This document shows, one piece after another, positions 23,443 through 32,779 of a stretch of DNA of 64,000 bases (position 1 is the stretch's first letter; each line of letters opens with the position of its first letter). The notes under the pieces are model-generated. The model did not search any database. It saw only the letters and a list, made by a program, of their open reading frames with translations, and had not been told where the DNA came from. This DNA is from CAYOUV01 sp963790075 (lineage in GTDB: Bacteria > Chloroflexota > Anaerolineae > Anaerolineales > Villigracilaceae). The stretch spans positions 248,001-312,000 of the forward strand of contig CAWBNG010000003.1 in the NCBI GenBank assembly GCA_963790075.1. Reading direction: 5' to 3'. Position numbers and translations under genes: made by a program.

Positions 23443-25395
23443 ATGTTGAGGATGAAGCTCAGGAAAATTCCGTTTTCTCTGCGAGTCGTCCTGCTGTATA
23501 TGTTCTTCGGCGGGCTTTGGATTCTATTATCTGATCGGCTGCTAGAAGCCCTAATCCCAAATATCGCTATGTTGACCAGATTACAAACTTATAAAGGATG
23601 GTTTTTTGTAATTACTAGCGCGCTTTTAATTTATGTATTACTTAAAAATGAAATCTCGCCTCGACTACACGCCGAGGAAAGAACTAAAAATATCTTTGAT
23701 AACGCCACAGAAGGAATATTCCAATCCACACCTGACGGGCGCTATCTAGTAGTCAATCCGGCTATGGCCCGCATCTATGGCTTTCAATCAGCCGAGGAGA
23801 TGATTGCATCCATAACTGATATCTCCACACAAATTTACGTCGATCCGAAAGTGCGGGAAAAATTTATAAAAAAGATAGTCGGTTTTAACGTCGTAGAGGA
23901 ATTCGAAGCGAGGAATTACCGCAAAGACGGCTCGATCATTTGGACATCCTCCAATGCTCGCACAGTTCGCAATTCAGATGGCGAAATTCTTTACTTTGAA
24001 GGATTTTCGCAGGATATCACCAGTCGAAAAATAGCTGATCGCGCTTTGCGAACCAGCGAAGAGCGGTTTAGCACTGTCTTTCACGCCAGCCCAATTCCCA
24101 CTTGTATCACAACCCTAGAAGAAGGAACCTTTGTTGACGCCAATGAAGCATATTTAAAACTTTCCGAATTAAATCGGGAAAATATTATCGGGCGAAGCGT
24201 CCTTGAACTAAATATTTACCCTGATGAGCAGAAACATCTCGAGATTTTACATACCTTGAAACGAGAGCAGGTTGTTCGGGGAATAGATATGCCTTTCCGA
24301 ACCTCCTCCGGAGATGTACGGGATACACTGGTCTTTCTCGACCAAATCGAACTGGGCGGTGAAGCGTGCATTTTATCCATGTTCTATGACATCACAGAAG
24401 CAAAGCATACTACTGAAGCGTTAAGGAACAGCGAAGCATCCTACCAAGGATTGTTCAACAGTGTCACGGAAGCGATTTATATACAAGATAGGGATGGTAA
24501 ATTCCTGGATGTCAACGAAGGTGCGTTACAAATGTACGGATATCCGCGAGATTATTTTATCGGCCAGACTCCATCGATTCTCAGCGCTCCTGATAAGAAC
24601 GATCCTGAGAGAATTTCTAAAGCTGTATCTGAAGCATTCAAAGGAAATCCTCAGCAATTTGAATTCTGGGGAGTTCGCGCTAACGGGGAAATCTTTCCTA
24701 AAGATGTTCGGCTTTACAAGGGAAATTACCTCGGTCAAGATGTAGTTATTGCAGTCGCGCAAGATATCACAGAACGCAAAAAAAACGAAACAGAAATCCA
24801 GCGACGATTGGATGAGCTCGTTATCCTTCACGAGGTGGCATTAGGTGGTACCCAAGCCACAAACATTGACGAATTGATCGAGCACATTACAGATATCGTC
24901 GTTAAAAACCTTTATCCCGACAATTTTGGCATCTTTGTTTACGACCAGGAAATGGACCTTTTGACACCTCATCCATCTTATCATGGCAATCTTACGGATG
25001 ATTTACCGTTATCCCTCAAGCGCTCCCAAGGGATAACGGGGTTTGTGGCAACTACAGGTCGTTCATATCGTGTTACGGACGTCCGCAATGAACCACTTTA
25101 CATCCAGGCAGATACAGGAACTCTCTCTGAACTCAGTATCCCGGTCACGATTGGAGATCGTCTATTCGGAGTACTCAATGCCGAAAGTCAGCAGGCGAAT
25201 TTCTTTAGGGAAGCTGATGAACAACTGCTGACCACGATTGCAGGGACTCTCGCTGTGTCAATCCAAAAATTAGAACTATTGAATTTGGAAAAATCTCGCC
25301 GACGAGAAGCGGAAACTTTAAATGAGGCCGCCGCAATCGTCTCAACTTCTTTGGAGCTCGAAGAAGTCCTGGATGCCATATTAATATCGGTTTAA
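23443..25395 (+). CDS. 5' part of a split multi-domain sensor: membrane helices, three PAS domains, GAF
   Basis: The start ATG 23443 lies just after TATAAT (23413-23418). The 650-residue part has two membrane segments at the N-terminus (VVLLYMFFGGLWILL and GWFFVITSALLIYVLL), three PAS domains (about 75-205, 205-330, 330-450) each ending in a PAC-type strand (DITSRK, DITEAK, DITERK), a complete GAF domain (about 460-610), and the opening of a second. It ends at TAA 25393-25395 after LEEVLDAILISV. The same frame continues as the rest of that GAF domain, so this is one 1481-residue gene (23443-27888) with a nonsense codon. Function: sensing, feeding the HD-GYP output. Confidence 0.8.
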   Translation: MLRMKLRKIPFSLRVVLLYMFFGGLWILLSDRLLEALIPNIAMLTRLQTYKGWFFVITSALLIYVLLKNEISPRLHAEERTKNIFDNATEGIFQSTPDGRYLVVNPAMARIYGFQSAEEMIASITDISTQIYVDPKVREKFIKKIVGFNVVEEFEARNYRKDGSIIWTSSNARTVRNSDGEILYFEGFSQDITSRKIADRALRTSEERFSTVFHASPIPTCITTLEEGTFVDANEAYLKLSELNRENIIGRSVLELNIYPDEQKHLEILHTLKREQVVRGIDMPFRTSSGDVRDTLVFLDQIELGGEACILSMFYDITEAKHTTEALRNSEASYQGLFNSVTEAIYIQDRDGKFLDVNEGALQMYGYPRDYFIGQTPSILSAPDKNDPERISKAVSEAFKGNPQQFEFWGVRANGEIFPKDVRLYKGNYLGQDVVIAVAQDITERKKNETEIQRRLDELVILHEVALGGTQATNIDELIEHITDIVVKNLYPDNFGIFVYDQEMDLLTPHPSYHGNLTDDLPLSLKRSQGITGFVATTGRSYRVTDVRNEPLYIQADTGTLSELSIPVTIGDRLFGVLNAESQQANFFREADEQLLTTIAGTLAVSIQKLELLNLEKSRRREAETLNEAAAIVSTSLELEEVLDAILISV

Positions 25396-25431
25396 CGAGT
25401 CGTACCATTCGACAGCGCATCAATTTTTCTC

Positions 25432-27888
25432 TTGGAAGGTGAATTAACAAAAATTGTAGCCGGAATAGGCTATCCGAATATTGAAAAGGACCTGAATAAA
25501 CCTTTACGTAGGGATAGTAAATTATTCGATCAGATCAAGCGGACCGGGGAAGCGATCCTTATTCCCGATGTCAGGGAAGATTCCCGTTTTACTGAATGGA
25601 ATGATGACGGCGAATCAGTTATTCGATCCTGGATGGGGGTACCGCTGATTGCGCGGGGAATGGTGATCGGTTTTTTAACAATCGATAGCCACCAACCAAA
25701 TACATATAACCCAAATCTGGCTTTTATTACGCAAACGTTTGCATATCAAGCCGCAGCAGCCATCACGAATGCACAGTCTTTCGAAGCCGAACAACTTCGG
25801 AGACAAGAAGCTGATACCCTTCGAAATGCTGCTACTGCTATTTCATCGTCCCTGGACCTGGATCAGGTGCTTGAAACCATACTAACCTCGATTCGGGAAG
25901 TTATTTCATACGATAGTGCAAGCGTCTTCTTGGTTGAAGGAAAGAAATTGCTTTTAGCTGCCGCACGCGATATACCGGATGATGCCAACGTTATCGGAAA
26001 AGTGTTTCGAACCAACAACGAATTATTCAGGGAGATCAGGCGTACTGGTCAAGCGCTCATCCTTGAGGATGCACAGGCTGACCAACGTTTTAAATCTTGG
26101 GATAAGATCAACTATATTCATGGTTGGATGGGCGTTCCGCTCATCACCCGCAATGTCGTAATTGGGTATGTCTCCCTGGATAGTAAAAAAACAGGAGCAT
26201 ATAACGCTCACGATGCAAGTATAGCCCAGGCATTCGCACATCAAGCAGCCGCGACGATCGAGAATGCACGCTTTTATTCTGAAACAACCCGGCGCTTATT
26301 TGAGATGGAAAGCATCAACCGCATATCAATAGCGCTTCGGATCGCGCAAACGCTCGAGGACATGCTGCCACGCTTGTTAGAAGAAACCCTTAAGCTATTT
26401 AACCTGGACGCTGGTGCCATTTGGCTTCATGAGCCGGGTACCGGACTGTTGAACCAGGTCGTTGCCAAAGGTTGGCTGGGTCAGGTCAAACAAACCAGTT
26501 TAATGCCCGATCAGGGTATTGTGGGACGTACATTTTCCAATGCTAAGGTCTATCGATCGTCAAATTTCAACCGGGATGCTGTGCTTAAGCTGACCAAAAA
26601 CGGTTATTCATCTGCGGACTGGGGGGGCGTATGCGTTCCAATCCAAGCAACCAATGAGACAATTGGCGTACTTGTCGTTTCGACGATCGATCCATCCACG
26701 ATCAAGAAACAGGAAATCAACCTCCTGAGTACAATTTCAGAGATAGCGGGTAATGCCTTACATCGGGCATCTTTGTACGAAAGGACAGAACGCCAGGTGC
26801 AACGGTTGACAACCTTGCGGGATGTGGACACAGCCATCGCATCCAGCTTTGATCTCCGCGTCACCTTAAGTCTCCTCGTCGATCAAATTATTGCCCAACT
26901 AGAAGTAGACGCTGCAAATGTGATGCTCTTTGATCCGAACACCCAAATCTTGTCGTATGCAGCTGGTCGTGGTTTTCGTTCATCGGAAATATCAAAGATG
27001 AACGTTCGAATTGGTGATGGTTTATGCGGAACAGTAATTTTGGAACGCAAAATTATCGAGTCGAATGATATTTTGGCCGATCCGCGCTGCACACGAAAAA
27101 GAGCCTTTGCTGATGAAGATTTCAAGGTTTACTATGGAGTGCCCTTATTGGCCAAAGGACAAATCAAAGGTGTTTTGGAAATATTCAACCGCACGCCTCT
27201 CACTCCTTCCCCCGGCTGGTTTGAATTCATGCAGACTTTAGCTGGTCAGGCAGCGATTGCAATTGACAGTGCACAATTGTTCAATAACCTTCAACGGTCG
27301 AATCAAGAATTAGCCATGGCATATGATACAACCCTGGAGGGATGGGGTAAGGCTCTTGAATTAAGAGACAAGGAGACCGAAGGACATACACAGCGTGTTG
27401 CCGACCTTACTTTACGGCTTGCCAAGGTTTTAGGCCTTAAAGGGGATGAGCTAATGCACATTCGGCGTGGCGTATTGCTTCACGATATCGGTAAAATGGG
27501 AATCCCTGACGAAATCTTACTCAAACCTGGCCCCTTGAGCGAAGCCGAATGGGAGATTATGCGACTACATCCAAAGTACGCTCGTGACTTGTTGTTTCCG
27601 ATTGCATTTTTACGCCTCGCACTGGACATTCCTTATTATCACCACGAACGCTGGGACGGCAGTGGCTATCCGCATGGCCTTAAGGGGGAAGAAATCCCAT
27701 TAGCAGCCCGCATCTTTGCTGTCGTGGATGTGTGGGATGCGTTGCTGTCTGATCGCCCATACCGGGTTGCCCAAACCGTTGAAACAACCTATCAATACCT
27801 CAAAGAGAATAGCGGAAAGTTATTTGACCCGGAAGTGGTAGCACAATTCTTGCGGATTGTGGAAGAGGATAAAATTAATAATCCCTGA
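25432..27888 (+). CDS. 3' part of the split sensor: GAF domains and HD-GYP phosphodiesterase
   Basis: It is in the same frame as 23443-25395, separated only by the stop and 12 codons that read RVVPFDSASIFL, the normal continuation of the second GAF domain. No ribosome site supports an independent start; TTG 25432 is simply the first possible one. The 818-residue part completes that GAF domain and has three more (DQVLETILTSIREVISYDSA..., QTLEDMLPRLLEETLKLF..., RVTLSLLVDQIIAQLEVDA...) and a C-terminal HD-GYP domain with LLHDIGKMGIPD and HHERWDGSGYPHGLKGEEIP intact. HD-GYP enzymes hydrolyse c-di-GMP. Without readthrough or correction the output domain is cut from its membrane sensor. Confidence 0.8.
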   Translation: MEGELTKIVAGIGYPNIEKDLNKPLRRDSKLFDQIKRTGEAILIPDVREDSRFTEWNDDGESVIRSWMGVPLIARGMVIGFLTIDSHQPNTYNPNLAFITQTFAYQAAAAITNAQSFEAEQLRRQEADTLRNAATAISSSLDLDQVLETILTSIREVISYDSASVFLVEGKKLLLAAARDIPDDANVIGKVFRTNNELFREIRRTGQALILEDAQADQRFKSWDKINYIHGWMGVPLITRNVVIGYVSLDSKKTGAYNAHDASIAQAFAHQAAATIENARFYSETTRRLFEMESINRISIALRIAQTLEDMLPRLLEETLKLFNLDAGAIWLHEPGTGLLNQVVAKGWLGQVKQTSLMPDQGIVGRTFSNAKVYRSSNFNRDAVLKLTKNGYSSADWGGVCVPIQATNETIGVLVVSTIDPSTIKKQEINLLSTISEIAGNALHRASLYERTERQVQRLTTLRDVDTAIASSFDLRVTLSLLVDQIIAQLEVDAANVMLFDPNTQILSYAAGRGFRSSEISKMNVRIGDGLCGTVILERKIIESNDILADPRCTRKRAFADEDFKVYYGVPLLAKGQIKGVLEIFNRTPLTPSPGWFEFMQTLAGQAAIAIDSAQLFNNLQRSNQELAMAYDTTLEGWGKALELRDKETEGHTQRVADLTLRLAKVLGLKGDELMHIRRGVLLHDIGKMGIPDEILLKPGPLSEAEWEIMRLHPKYARDLLFPIAFLRLALDIPYYHHERWDGSGYPHGLKGEEIPLAARIFAVVDVWDALLSDRPYRVAQTVETTYQYLKENSGKLFDPEVVAQFLRIVEEDKINNP

Positions 27889-27907
27889 CAGGCATTCCCT
27901 GCCAGGG
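27883..27907 (+). terminator. Hairpin after the HD-GYP gene
   Basis: CCCTGACAGG (27883-27892) pairs with CCTGCCAGGG (27898-27907) apart from one mismatch. There is no T run, so it is a weak terminator candidate between convergent genes. Confidence 0.4.
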
Positions 27908-27914
27908 AAATAGG

Positions 27915-29165
27915 TTACCTAGATGGGGGGGACGGTTCACTACGCTTCCTCCCTTTTTTTATCCGTACGAAGCGTCGTTTCCCTACCTGTAAAATTCCGG
28001 GGTGTGAAAAGTCGGCCGCGGGGTCATTTAAAGTCTCTCCATCCAAGCGGACAGCATGCTGTTCTAGCATGCGACGTCCCTCACTCTTACTTGACACCAT
28101 ACCGGTCTCGAGCATTACATCCAAAACCGTCTGCCCAGATTTAAGCGCGTATTCTGGCATTTCATCCGGGAGATCACCTTTTTGGAAAAGATTGATGAAA
28201 GCTTCTTCAGCCTGTTTTGCAGCCGTATCACTATAGAAAATGCTGGTAATCTCACGCGCCAGCCTCATCTTTCCATCGCGAGGATGCAGCTTTCCTGATA
28301 ACATCTCTGATTCCATTGTTGCGATTACTTGCGGTGTCCAGCGCGTGACCAGGCGAAAGTACGTCGGCATGGCTATATCCGGCAAGGACATCACCTTGCC
28401 ATACATATCCTCTGCCGTAGTATTGATTGGGATAACGTTACCAGTCGACTTTGACATGCGCTGTACGCCATCAGTTCCCGGTAGGATGCCGCATATCACA
28501 CCGACCAGCGGTTTCTGTCCCAGGGCTTCCTGCAATTTGCGCCCAGCCACGATGATATTGAATAACTGATCAGTACCGCCAACCTGCACATCGGTGTTCT
28601 GCGCCACAGCATCGTAACCCTGCATCAAGGAATAATAGGTCTCATGCAAGTAGATCGGTTCGCCAGCTTCCATCCGCTTGGCAAAATTATCGCGTGCCAG
28701 AAATTGCTGCACTGTGAAATTCTGTCCCAATCGAATCAAATCCACCAGGGTGAGCTTCGATAGCCATTCTCCGTTATAACGAATTTTTGTTTTCTCGTGA
28801 TCGAGCACGCGAAATGCCTGTTCCGCATAGGTTTTGGCATTTTCAGCGACTTGTTCCTGGGTCAGGACAGGACGAGCTTTGTTCTTGTCTGAAGGGTCAC
28901 CAACCAAGGCAGTATAACTACCGATCAGGAACGTCACTTCGTGACCCAAATCCTGAAATTGCCGCAGCTTACGCATGGTGATGGTATGCCCCAAATGCAA
29001 ATCGGTTGAGGTTGGGTCATAACCGCAGTATACACGCAGGGGGCGCTTTTCCTTTTCTGAATCAATCAACCTTTGTCGTAATTCCAGCGCCATGGCCTCC
29101 TGCAGGTCATCATCACCGTATTCAGTGCCTTGCATCAACAGTTCGACCTGTCCAGCAATATCCAT
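27915..29165 (-). CDS. tyrS: Tyrosyl-tRNA synthetase
   Basis: The 416-residue class I synthetase has the HIGH-type motif DLHLGHTITM, the tyrosine pocket (YSLMQGYDAVAQ, VGGTDQLFN), the KMSKS-type GVQRMSKSTGN and a C-terminal S4 RNA-binding domain (SKSEGRRMLEQHAVRLDG). The opening YCGYDPTSTDLHLGH and the MSKS form resemble the TyrZ branch. ATG 29165 has GAGGAGG upstream. A small hairpin GCGGTT/AACCGC (29180-29194) sits in its short leader. Confidence 0.95.
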   Translation of the reverse strand: MDIAGQVELLMQGTEYGDDDLQEAMALELRQRLIDSEKEKRPLRVYCGYDPTSTDLHLGHTITMRKLRQFQDLGHEVTFLIGSYTALVGDPSDKNKARPVLTQEQVAENAKTYAEQAFRVLDHEKTKIRYNGEWLSKLTLVDLIRLGQNFTVQQFLARDNFAKRMEAGEPIYLHETYYSLMQGYDAVAQNTDVQVGGTDQLFNIIVAGRKLQEALGQKPLVGVICGILPGTDGVQRMSKSTGNVIPINTTAEDMYGKVMSLPDIAMPTYFRLVTRWTPQVIATMESEMLSGKLHPRDGKMRLAREITSIFYSDTAAKQAEEAFINLFQKGDLPDEMPEYALKSGQTVLDVMLETGMVSSKSEGRRMLEQHAVRLDGETLNDPAADFSHPGILQVGKRRFVRIKKGRKRSEPSPPSR

Positions 29166-29207
29166 TCATACCTCCTCGAGCGGTTAAAAACCGCAAATAT
29201 AATTCAA

Positions 29208-29239
29208 ATAAAAACGCGCCCGCGATGGTCCCGGGCGCG
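29208..29239 (-). terminator. Intrinsic terminator of the 29258-29770 gene
   Basis: On the minus strand CGCGCCCG (29239-29232) pairs with CGGGCGCG (29222-29215), followed by TTTTTATTT (29214-29206). Confidence 0.85.
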
Positions 29240-29257
29240 CAGAAACCACCGCATTGA

Positions 29258-29770
29258 TTACACACGAGCATAATAATAAGTGTCTCCGGTTTTTTCAGCC
29301 AGTCTCAATCCACTCTGACTTAAAACAGTATCCAGGATTTCCTGCCCGGCAACAAATCCAATACGTCCACGCACCTCACCCTGGTATTCGACAACGCCGT
29401 AGGTACGAAATTCAAAGTGTGCATTTTCTCCAAGCACCTGTACAGTACGCCCCCAACGCGCGGGCAGTACGTTCACCTTCTGAACCTCGAGCCAATTAAA
29501 TCGCACGTGACGGAGACCATTTAAGAATTCTATTCCGTCTACGCTCGTACGGATCAGCGTATGCCGATCCACCCAATTACCGAATGAGATACTTGCCGCA
29601 GCAAAGAACAAGAAAAACCAGAAAATCCATGCCCACCCAGGGATCGAAGTCCAGGTAAAGTGCAAGATGGCTAATCCCAACCCAGCCAGCAACGCCAACA
29701 CCCAGGCCGTGATCTCTCCACGGTTTGGCAGCAATTCAGGGTGGAATTCACGCATCTCTCCAGCAGACAT
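29258..29770 (-). CDS. Small membrane protein with a PH-like cytoplasmic domain, unknown function
   Basis: A 170-residue protein with two adjacent membrane helices (about 20-40 and 45-65: ITAWVLALLAGLGLAILHF, WAWIFWFFLFFAAASISFG). They are followed by a beta-rich region (HTLIRTSVDGIEFLNGLRHVRFNWLEVQKVNVLP) and a C-terminal helix. This two-helix plus beta-domain layout is shared by YdbS/YcxB-type bacterial PH proteins; the match is by layout only. It has its own terminator; the gap to the lipoprotein gene upstream is 24 nt. Confidence 0.6.
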   Translation of the reverse strand: MSAGEMREFHPELLPNRGEITAWVLALLAGLGLAILHFTWTSIPGWAWIFWFFLFFAAASISFGNWVDRHTLIRTSVDGIEFLNGLRHVRFNWLEVQKVNVLPARWGRTVQVLGENAHFEFRTYGVVEYQGEVRGRIGFVAGQEILDTVLSQSGLRLAEKTGDTYYYARV

Positions 29771-29794
29771 GGATGTAATTATACCAATCCTTCG

Positions 29795-30487
29795 TTATTG
29801 TCCCAGGTTTATATTGAAGGTCCATGGCCCCTTGACCGAATAATACTGATCGCTGTAAACAAGTTGTTCAGCTTGTTCTTGAGTCATGGAATCGGGTTTG
29901 CTAACGATTTGCAGACTGGCGATTCCGTCGATTGTCGTACACTGAATAACGACACCTGTATTATTGGCATCCAAGGATTGCTGGATTATATCGAAATATT
30001 TGGAGCAATAATCGCCTTCACTTGGATAAGCTGCAACTGAATCAACGGTCAAGACCGCATTGCTCAGGTCAGCATCTGGTGGAACATAGAAGTTTAACAC
30101 GTCACAGCGCAGACCAGGTTGTCCGTCAGCAGGCAACTGTAAACTCTTCAAGGAACTGCCAAACTCAGAGATGACATCGGTACCGTACTTTAAGCTAGCC
30201 TGCCAGACAGTCCAATCGGAGTCATCCGGAACGGTAAAACAAACATCCGCATTGACCTGCTTGCCGTCGCGCTGCACTCCGGTGAGAGACACCTGGATGG
30301 TATAACCGGAAACATCTTGCGAAACCGGCATGAAAGTCTGGGTAGGCACAACCGGTTTTTCTCCCGCATCGGAGGGGACATTCTGCTGGGATTGTCCCTG
30401 AGACGATGCGCCCGGAGCAGCCGGCCCGCAGGCGGAAAGGATCAGGACGATCAAAATAGCAGCGATCAAGATGGTTCGTTTCAACAT
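29795..30487 (-). CDS. Lipoprotein of unknown function
   Basis: ATG 30487 is chosen (GGAG 6 nt upstream; an in-frame TTG lies just before). The 230-residue product has a lipoprotein signal peptide ending in the lipobox LSAC, followed by a Gly/Pro/Gln-rich linker and an extracellular domain with paired Cys (DVCFTVPDDSDW, LRCDVLNF, YCSKYFD, VIQCTT). No family is recognised. It lies between the PH-like protein and the epimerase gene, 15 nt from the latter, and is probably co-transcribed with both. Confidence 0.65.
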   Translation of the reverse strand: MLKRTILIAAILIVLILSACGPAAPGASSQGQSQQNVPSDAGEKPVVPTQTFMPVSQDVSGYTIQVSLTGVQRDGKQVNADVCFTVPDDSDWTVWQASLKYGTDVISEFGSSLKSLQLPADGQPGLRCDVLNFYVPPDADLSNAVLTVDSVAAYPSEGDYCSKYFDIIQQSLDANNTGVVIQCTTIDGIASLQIVSKPDSMTQEQAEQLVYSDQYYSVKGPWTFNINLGQ

Positions 30488-30502
30488 GGAATACTCCAAT
30501 CT

Positions 30503-31411
30503 CTAATTGTAGATATCGGCTAGGGCTTCATGCAACAAGGGAAAGCGAAAATGAAAACCAGCTTCCTGCAATCGTTTCGGGGCAGAGAAACGCCCGTTGA
30601 CCACTAAGGTGCTCATCTCACCCAGCACCAGGCGCAGAAAAAAAGCCGGGGTGGGGAACCAGTGGGGGCGGTGTAACGCTGTTGCAACTTCGCGCATGAA
30701 TTCGGCATTTGAAGTCGGCTCCGGGGCAATTAGATTGAATGGTCCGCTAGCCTGCTCGTTCTCAAGTAAAAAGCGGATTGCACCTATTTCATCCGCAATA
30801 TGGATCCATGGCAGCGCTTGCCTACCATTGCCCAACCGCCCACCAAGGAACAAACGGATTGGCAAAGCCATCAGAGGCAATAAGCCATCATCCCCAGCCA
30901 GAACTACTGCACTACGAATGATTGCCCTCCGCACTCCCATATCCTCGACTGGCTTAGTGGAATCTTCCCAAGCGATTGATAATTTTGCCAGGAAATCGTC
31001 AGCTGCAGGGGTTTCTTCTGTAGCAATCCCGTCCTCCCCACGCACACCATAATAATTGATCCCTGATGCCTGGATGACCACCTGCGGGCGATGATTGGCG
31101 TTAAGGAGAGCTTCGACCACCGCTCGACCAGCATGGGTACGACTCTCCCAAAATATCTGTTTGGTTTTCCCGGTCCACGGCCAGGAGGCCAAGGTCTTGC
31201 CGGCAAAATTGACAATCGCATCCATTTCGTCCACAAGATATCCCCAACCCTTGGCTGTCTGACCATCCCAGGCAATGACTTGAACAGCTTTTAGCAGGTA
31301 CGCATTTCGAGGTTTGCGGCTTAAAACCCAAACTTGGTGCCCATCTGCCAGCAAGGATCGTGTTAAGGCCTTCCCAATCAAGCCTGTGCCACCGGTAATC
31401 AACACTTTCAT
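30503..31411 (-). CDS. TIGR01777-type epimerase (YfcH / SDR39U1 family)
   Basis: The 302-residue short-chain dehydrogenase-like protein starts MKVLITGGTGLIGKALTRSL, an N-terminal Rossmann NAD(P) motif. It has the family features NFAGKTLASWPWTGKTK, ASGINYYG (Tyr of the active site) and the C-terminal DUF1731-like segment FPTPAFFLRLVLGEMSTLVVNG with PKRLQEAGFHFRFP. The family is conserved from bacteria to animals but its substrate is unknown. Confidence 0.88.
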   Translation of the reverse strand: MKVLITGGTGLIGKALTRSLLADGHQVWVLSRKPRNAYLLKAVQVIAWDGQTAKGWGYLVDEMDAIVNFAGKTLASWPWTGKTKQIFWESRTHAGRAVVEALLNANHRPQVVIQASGINYYGVRGEDGIATEETPAADDFLAKLSIAWEDSTKPVEDMGVRRAIIRSAVVLAGDDGLLPLMALPIRLFLGGRLGNGRQALPWIHIADEIGAIRFLLENEQASGPFNLIAPEPTSNAEFMREVATALHRPHWFPTPAFFLRLVLGEMSTLVVNGRFSAPKRLQEAGFHFRFPLLHEALADIYN

Positions 31412-31436
31412 CTTTAAATCTCCAATAATTTGATTG

Positions 31437-31445
31437 TGCTATAAT
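31437..31445 (+). promoter_or_regulatory. Extended -10 promoter of the HNH gene
   Basis: TGCTATAAT is a perfect extended -10, 20 bp before ATG 31466; GGAGG lies between. The -35 is not recognisable. Confidence 0.6.
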
Positions 31446-31465
31446 CAGGCCAATTTGGAGGTTGA

Positions 31466-31969
31466 ATGAGAGAGCCAGTGCTCGTTCTAAACGCCAATTT
31501 TGAACCTCTCAACGTGTGCACGACGCGGCGAGCAATGGGGCTGATCCTTTCCGGAAAAGCGCTGATGGTCATGAATGGGCGCGGTGTGATCAAAACAGTT
31601 TCGAGAACACTGCCACGCCCGTCGATCATTCGGCTCGACCACATGGTGCACCGCCCACGCCCGCGGATCAAACTAACCCGTCGGGAAGTATTCCGTCGGG
31701 ATGATTATACCTGCCAATATTGTGGACGTCACGCCCCCGACTTAACCGTCGATCATATCTTACCAAAACATCTGGGAGGTCAACATATCTGGACCAATGT
31801 AGTAGCAGCCTGCGCCTATTGCAACCATCGCAAAGGTGGGCGCACTTTGGAAGAATCACACATGACTTTACCAAAGATTCCAAAAGAGCCGCCAGCCAAT
31901 GCAAGATATATCTTTGGCCGGCATCTAACAGAAAACGGTGAATGGAAAACCTTCATCGAAGGGTGGTAA
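31466..31969 (+). CDS. HNH endonuclease domain protein
   Basis: The 167-residue protein has the HNH core at about 78-130: CQYCGRHAPDLTVDHILPKHLGG, then WTNVVAACAYCNHRKGGRT, with two CxxC zinc pairs and the His/Asn/His catalytic set. The N-terminus (VLVLNANFEPLNVCTTRRAMGLILSGKA) is typical of a widespread stand-alone HNH family in Chloroflexota, Actinobacteria and cyanobacteria whose role is unclear. No phage, intron or restriction gene lies nearby, so a housekeeping nuclease is likelier than a mobile one. Confidence 0.85.
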   Translation: MREPVLVLNANFEPLNVCTTRRAMGLILSGKALMVMNGRGVIKTVSRTLPRPSIIRLDHMVHRPRPRIKLTRREVFRRDDYTCQYCGRHAPDLTVDHILPKHLGGQHIWTNVVAACAYCNHRKGGRTLEESHMTLPKIPKEPPANARYIFGRHLTENGEWKTFIEGW

Positions 31970-31970
31970 T

Positions 31971-31995
31971 AAAAAAAGACCCGCTCGCGCGGGTT
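31971..31995 (-). terminator. Intrinsic terminator of the MBL-fold gene
   Basis: On the minus strand ACCCGC-GCGA-GCGGGT is followed by CTTTTTTT, just past the MBL stop. It abuts the HNH stop and may serve both directions. Confidence 0.85.
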
Positions 31996-32000
31996 CCTGA

Positions 32001-32759
32001 TCAGAATTCAATCGTCATAAAATCGATGGCTTTCTTGATTGGCCCTTGGAATCTTTGTCGAGCTTCTTCCTCCAAACCATCCTGCGCATACTTTCCCGTA
32101 GGATAGTGAATGAGATATAAAGAACCAACCTCAGCCTGACGGGCGATATCTCCGGCTTGCATTGCGGAAGAATGACCCGGTTGGGGTCCTGAAGCCTCGT
32201 GAAGCAGAATATCCGCTCCTTCAGCCAAACGGATCACCTGCTCACACGGCTCGGTATCACAGGAATAGGCCAGGACCTTATGTGATCGCTTGAATTCAAA
32301 CCGTAACCCTATCGTCGGAATAAAATGTTGGACCGGCGACGAATAAACCTGAAAATCATCACAGTCAATGACTGTGGTCAATTCATCAGCCGGTAAGGGA
32401 TGAAAAGTTACGGGGAAAAAGTCGGGCCATTCTGACCAACCAAACAATCTCAACATGCTTTCCATGCGACTGAGTGTATGCTGAAGTCCATATATATTGA
32501 TGGAACGTTGCCGCCCCATCAACCACATGTTCATCAGAAGTAAGGGAACGCCTGAAACATGGTCAGGGTGGAAATGGGTCAGAATCAAATCGGTCAGGTC
32601 GTTGAAATCAACCCCTACCTGCCGCAATCGGGAAATCGAATTAATTGCACAATCGACAAGAACTTTACGCTCGGTTCCAACGACCACCAAATGCGTATTC
32701 TCATGATCTTCATCCGGAATCGCATTCGATGAGCCCAGAATAACCAGTTTCGAGGTCAT
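32001..32759 (-). CDS. MBL-fold metallo-hydrolase, RNase Z-like
   Basis: ATG 32759 is taken as start (a TTG one codon earlier is possible). The 252-residue protein has the metallo-beta-lactamase signature THFHPDHVSG with the metal ligands, plus ILLHEASGPQPGHSSAMQAGDIA and YLIHYP, which places it near RNase Z/ElaC-like hydrolases. It lacks the long exosite arm of true tRNase Z, so the substrate is uncertain. It is 21 nt after the ABC permease gene, possibly in the same operon. Confidence 0.8.
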   Translation of the reverse strand: MTSKLVILGSSNAIPDEDHENTHLVVVGTERKVLVDCAINSISRLRQVGVDFNDLTDLILTHFHPDHVSGVPLLLMNMWLMGRQRSINIYGLQHTLSRMESMLRLFGWSEWPDFFPVTFHPLPADELTTVIDCDDFQVYSSPVQHFIPTIGLRFEFKRSHKVLAYSCDTEPCEQVIRLAEGADILLHEASGPQPGHSSAMQAGDIARQAEVGSLYLIHYPTGKYAQDGLEEEARQRFQGPIKKAIDFMTIEF

Positions 32760-32779
32760 CAATCAATTTCCATCGCAAT

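Noticed and set aside
31466..31969. HNH gene as a homing endonuclease or intron remnant
   Set aside because: It has its own promoter and ribosome site and interrupts no neighbouring gene.
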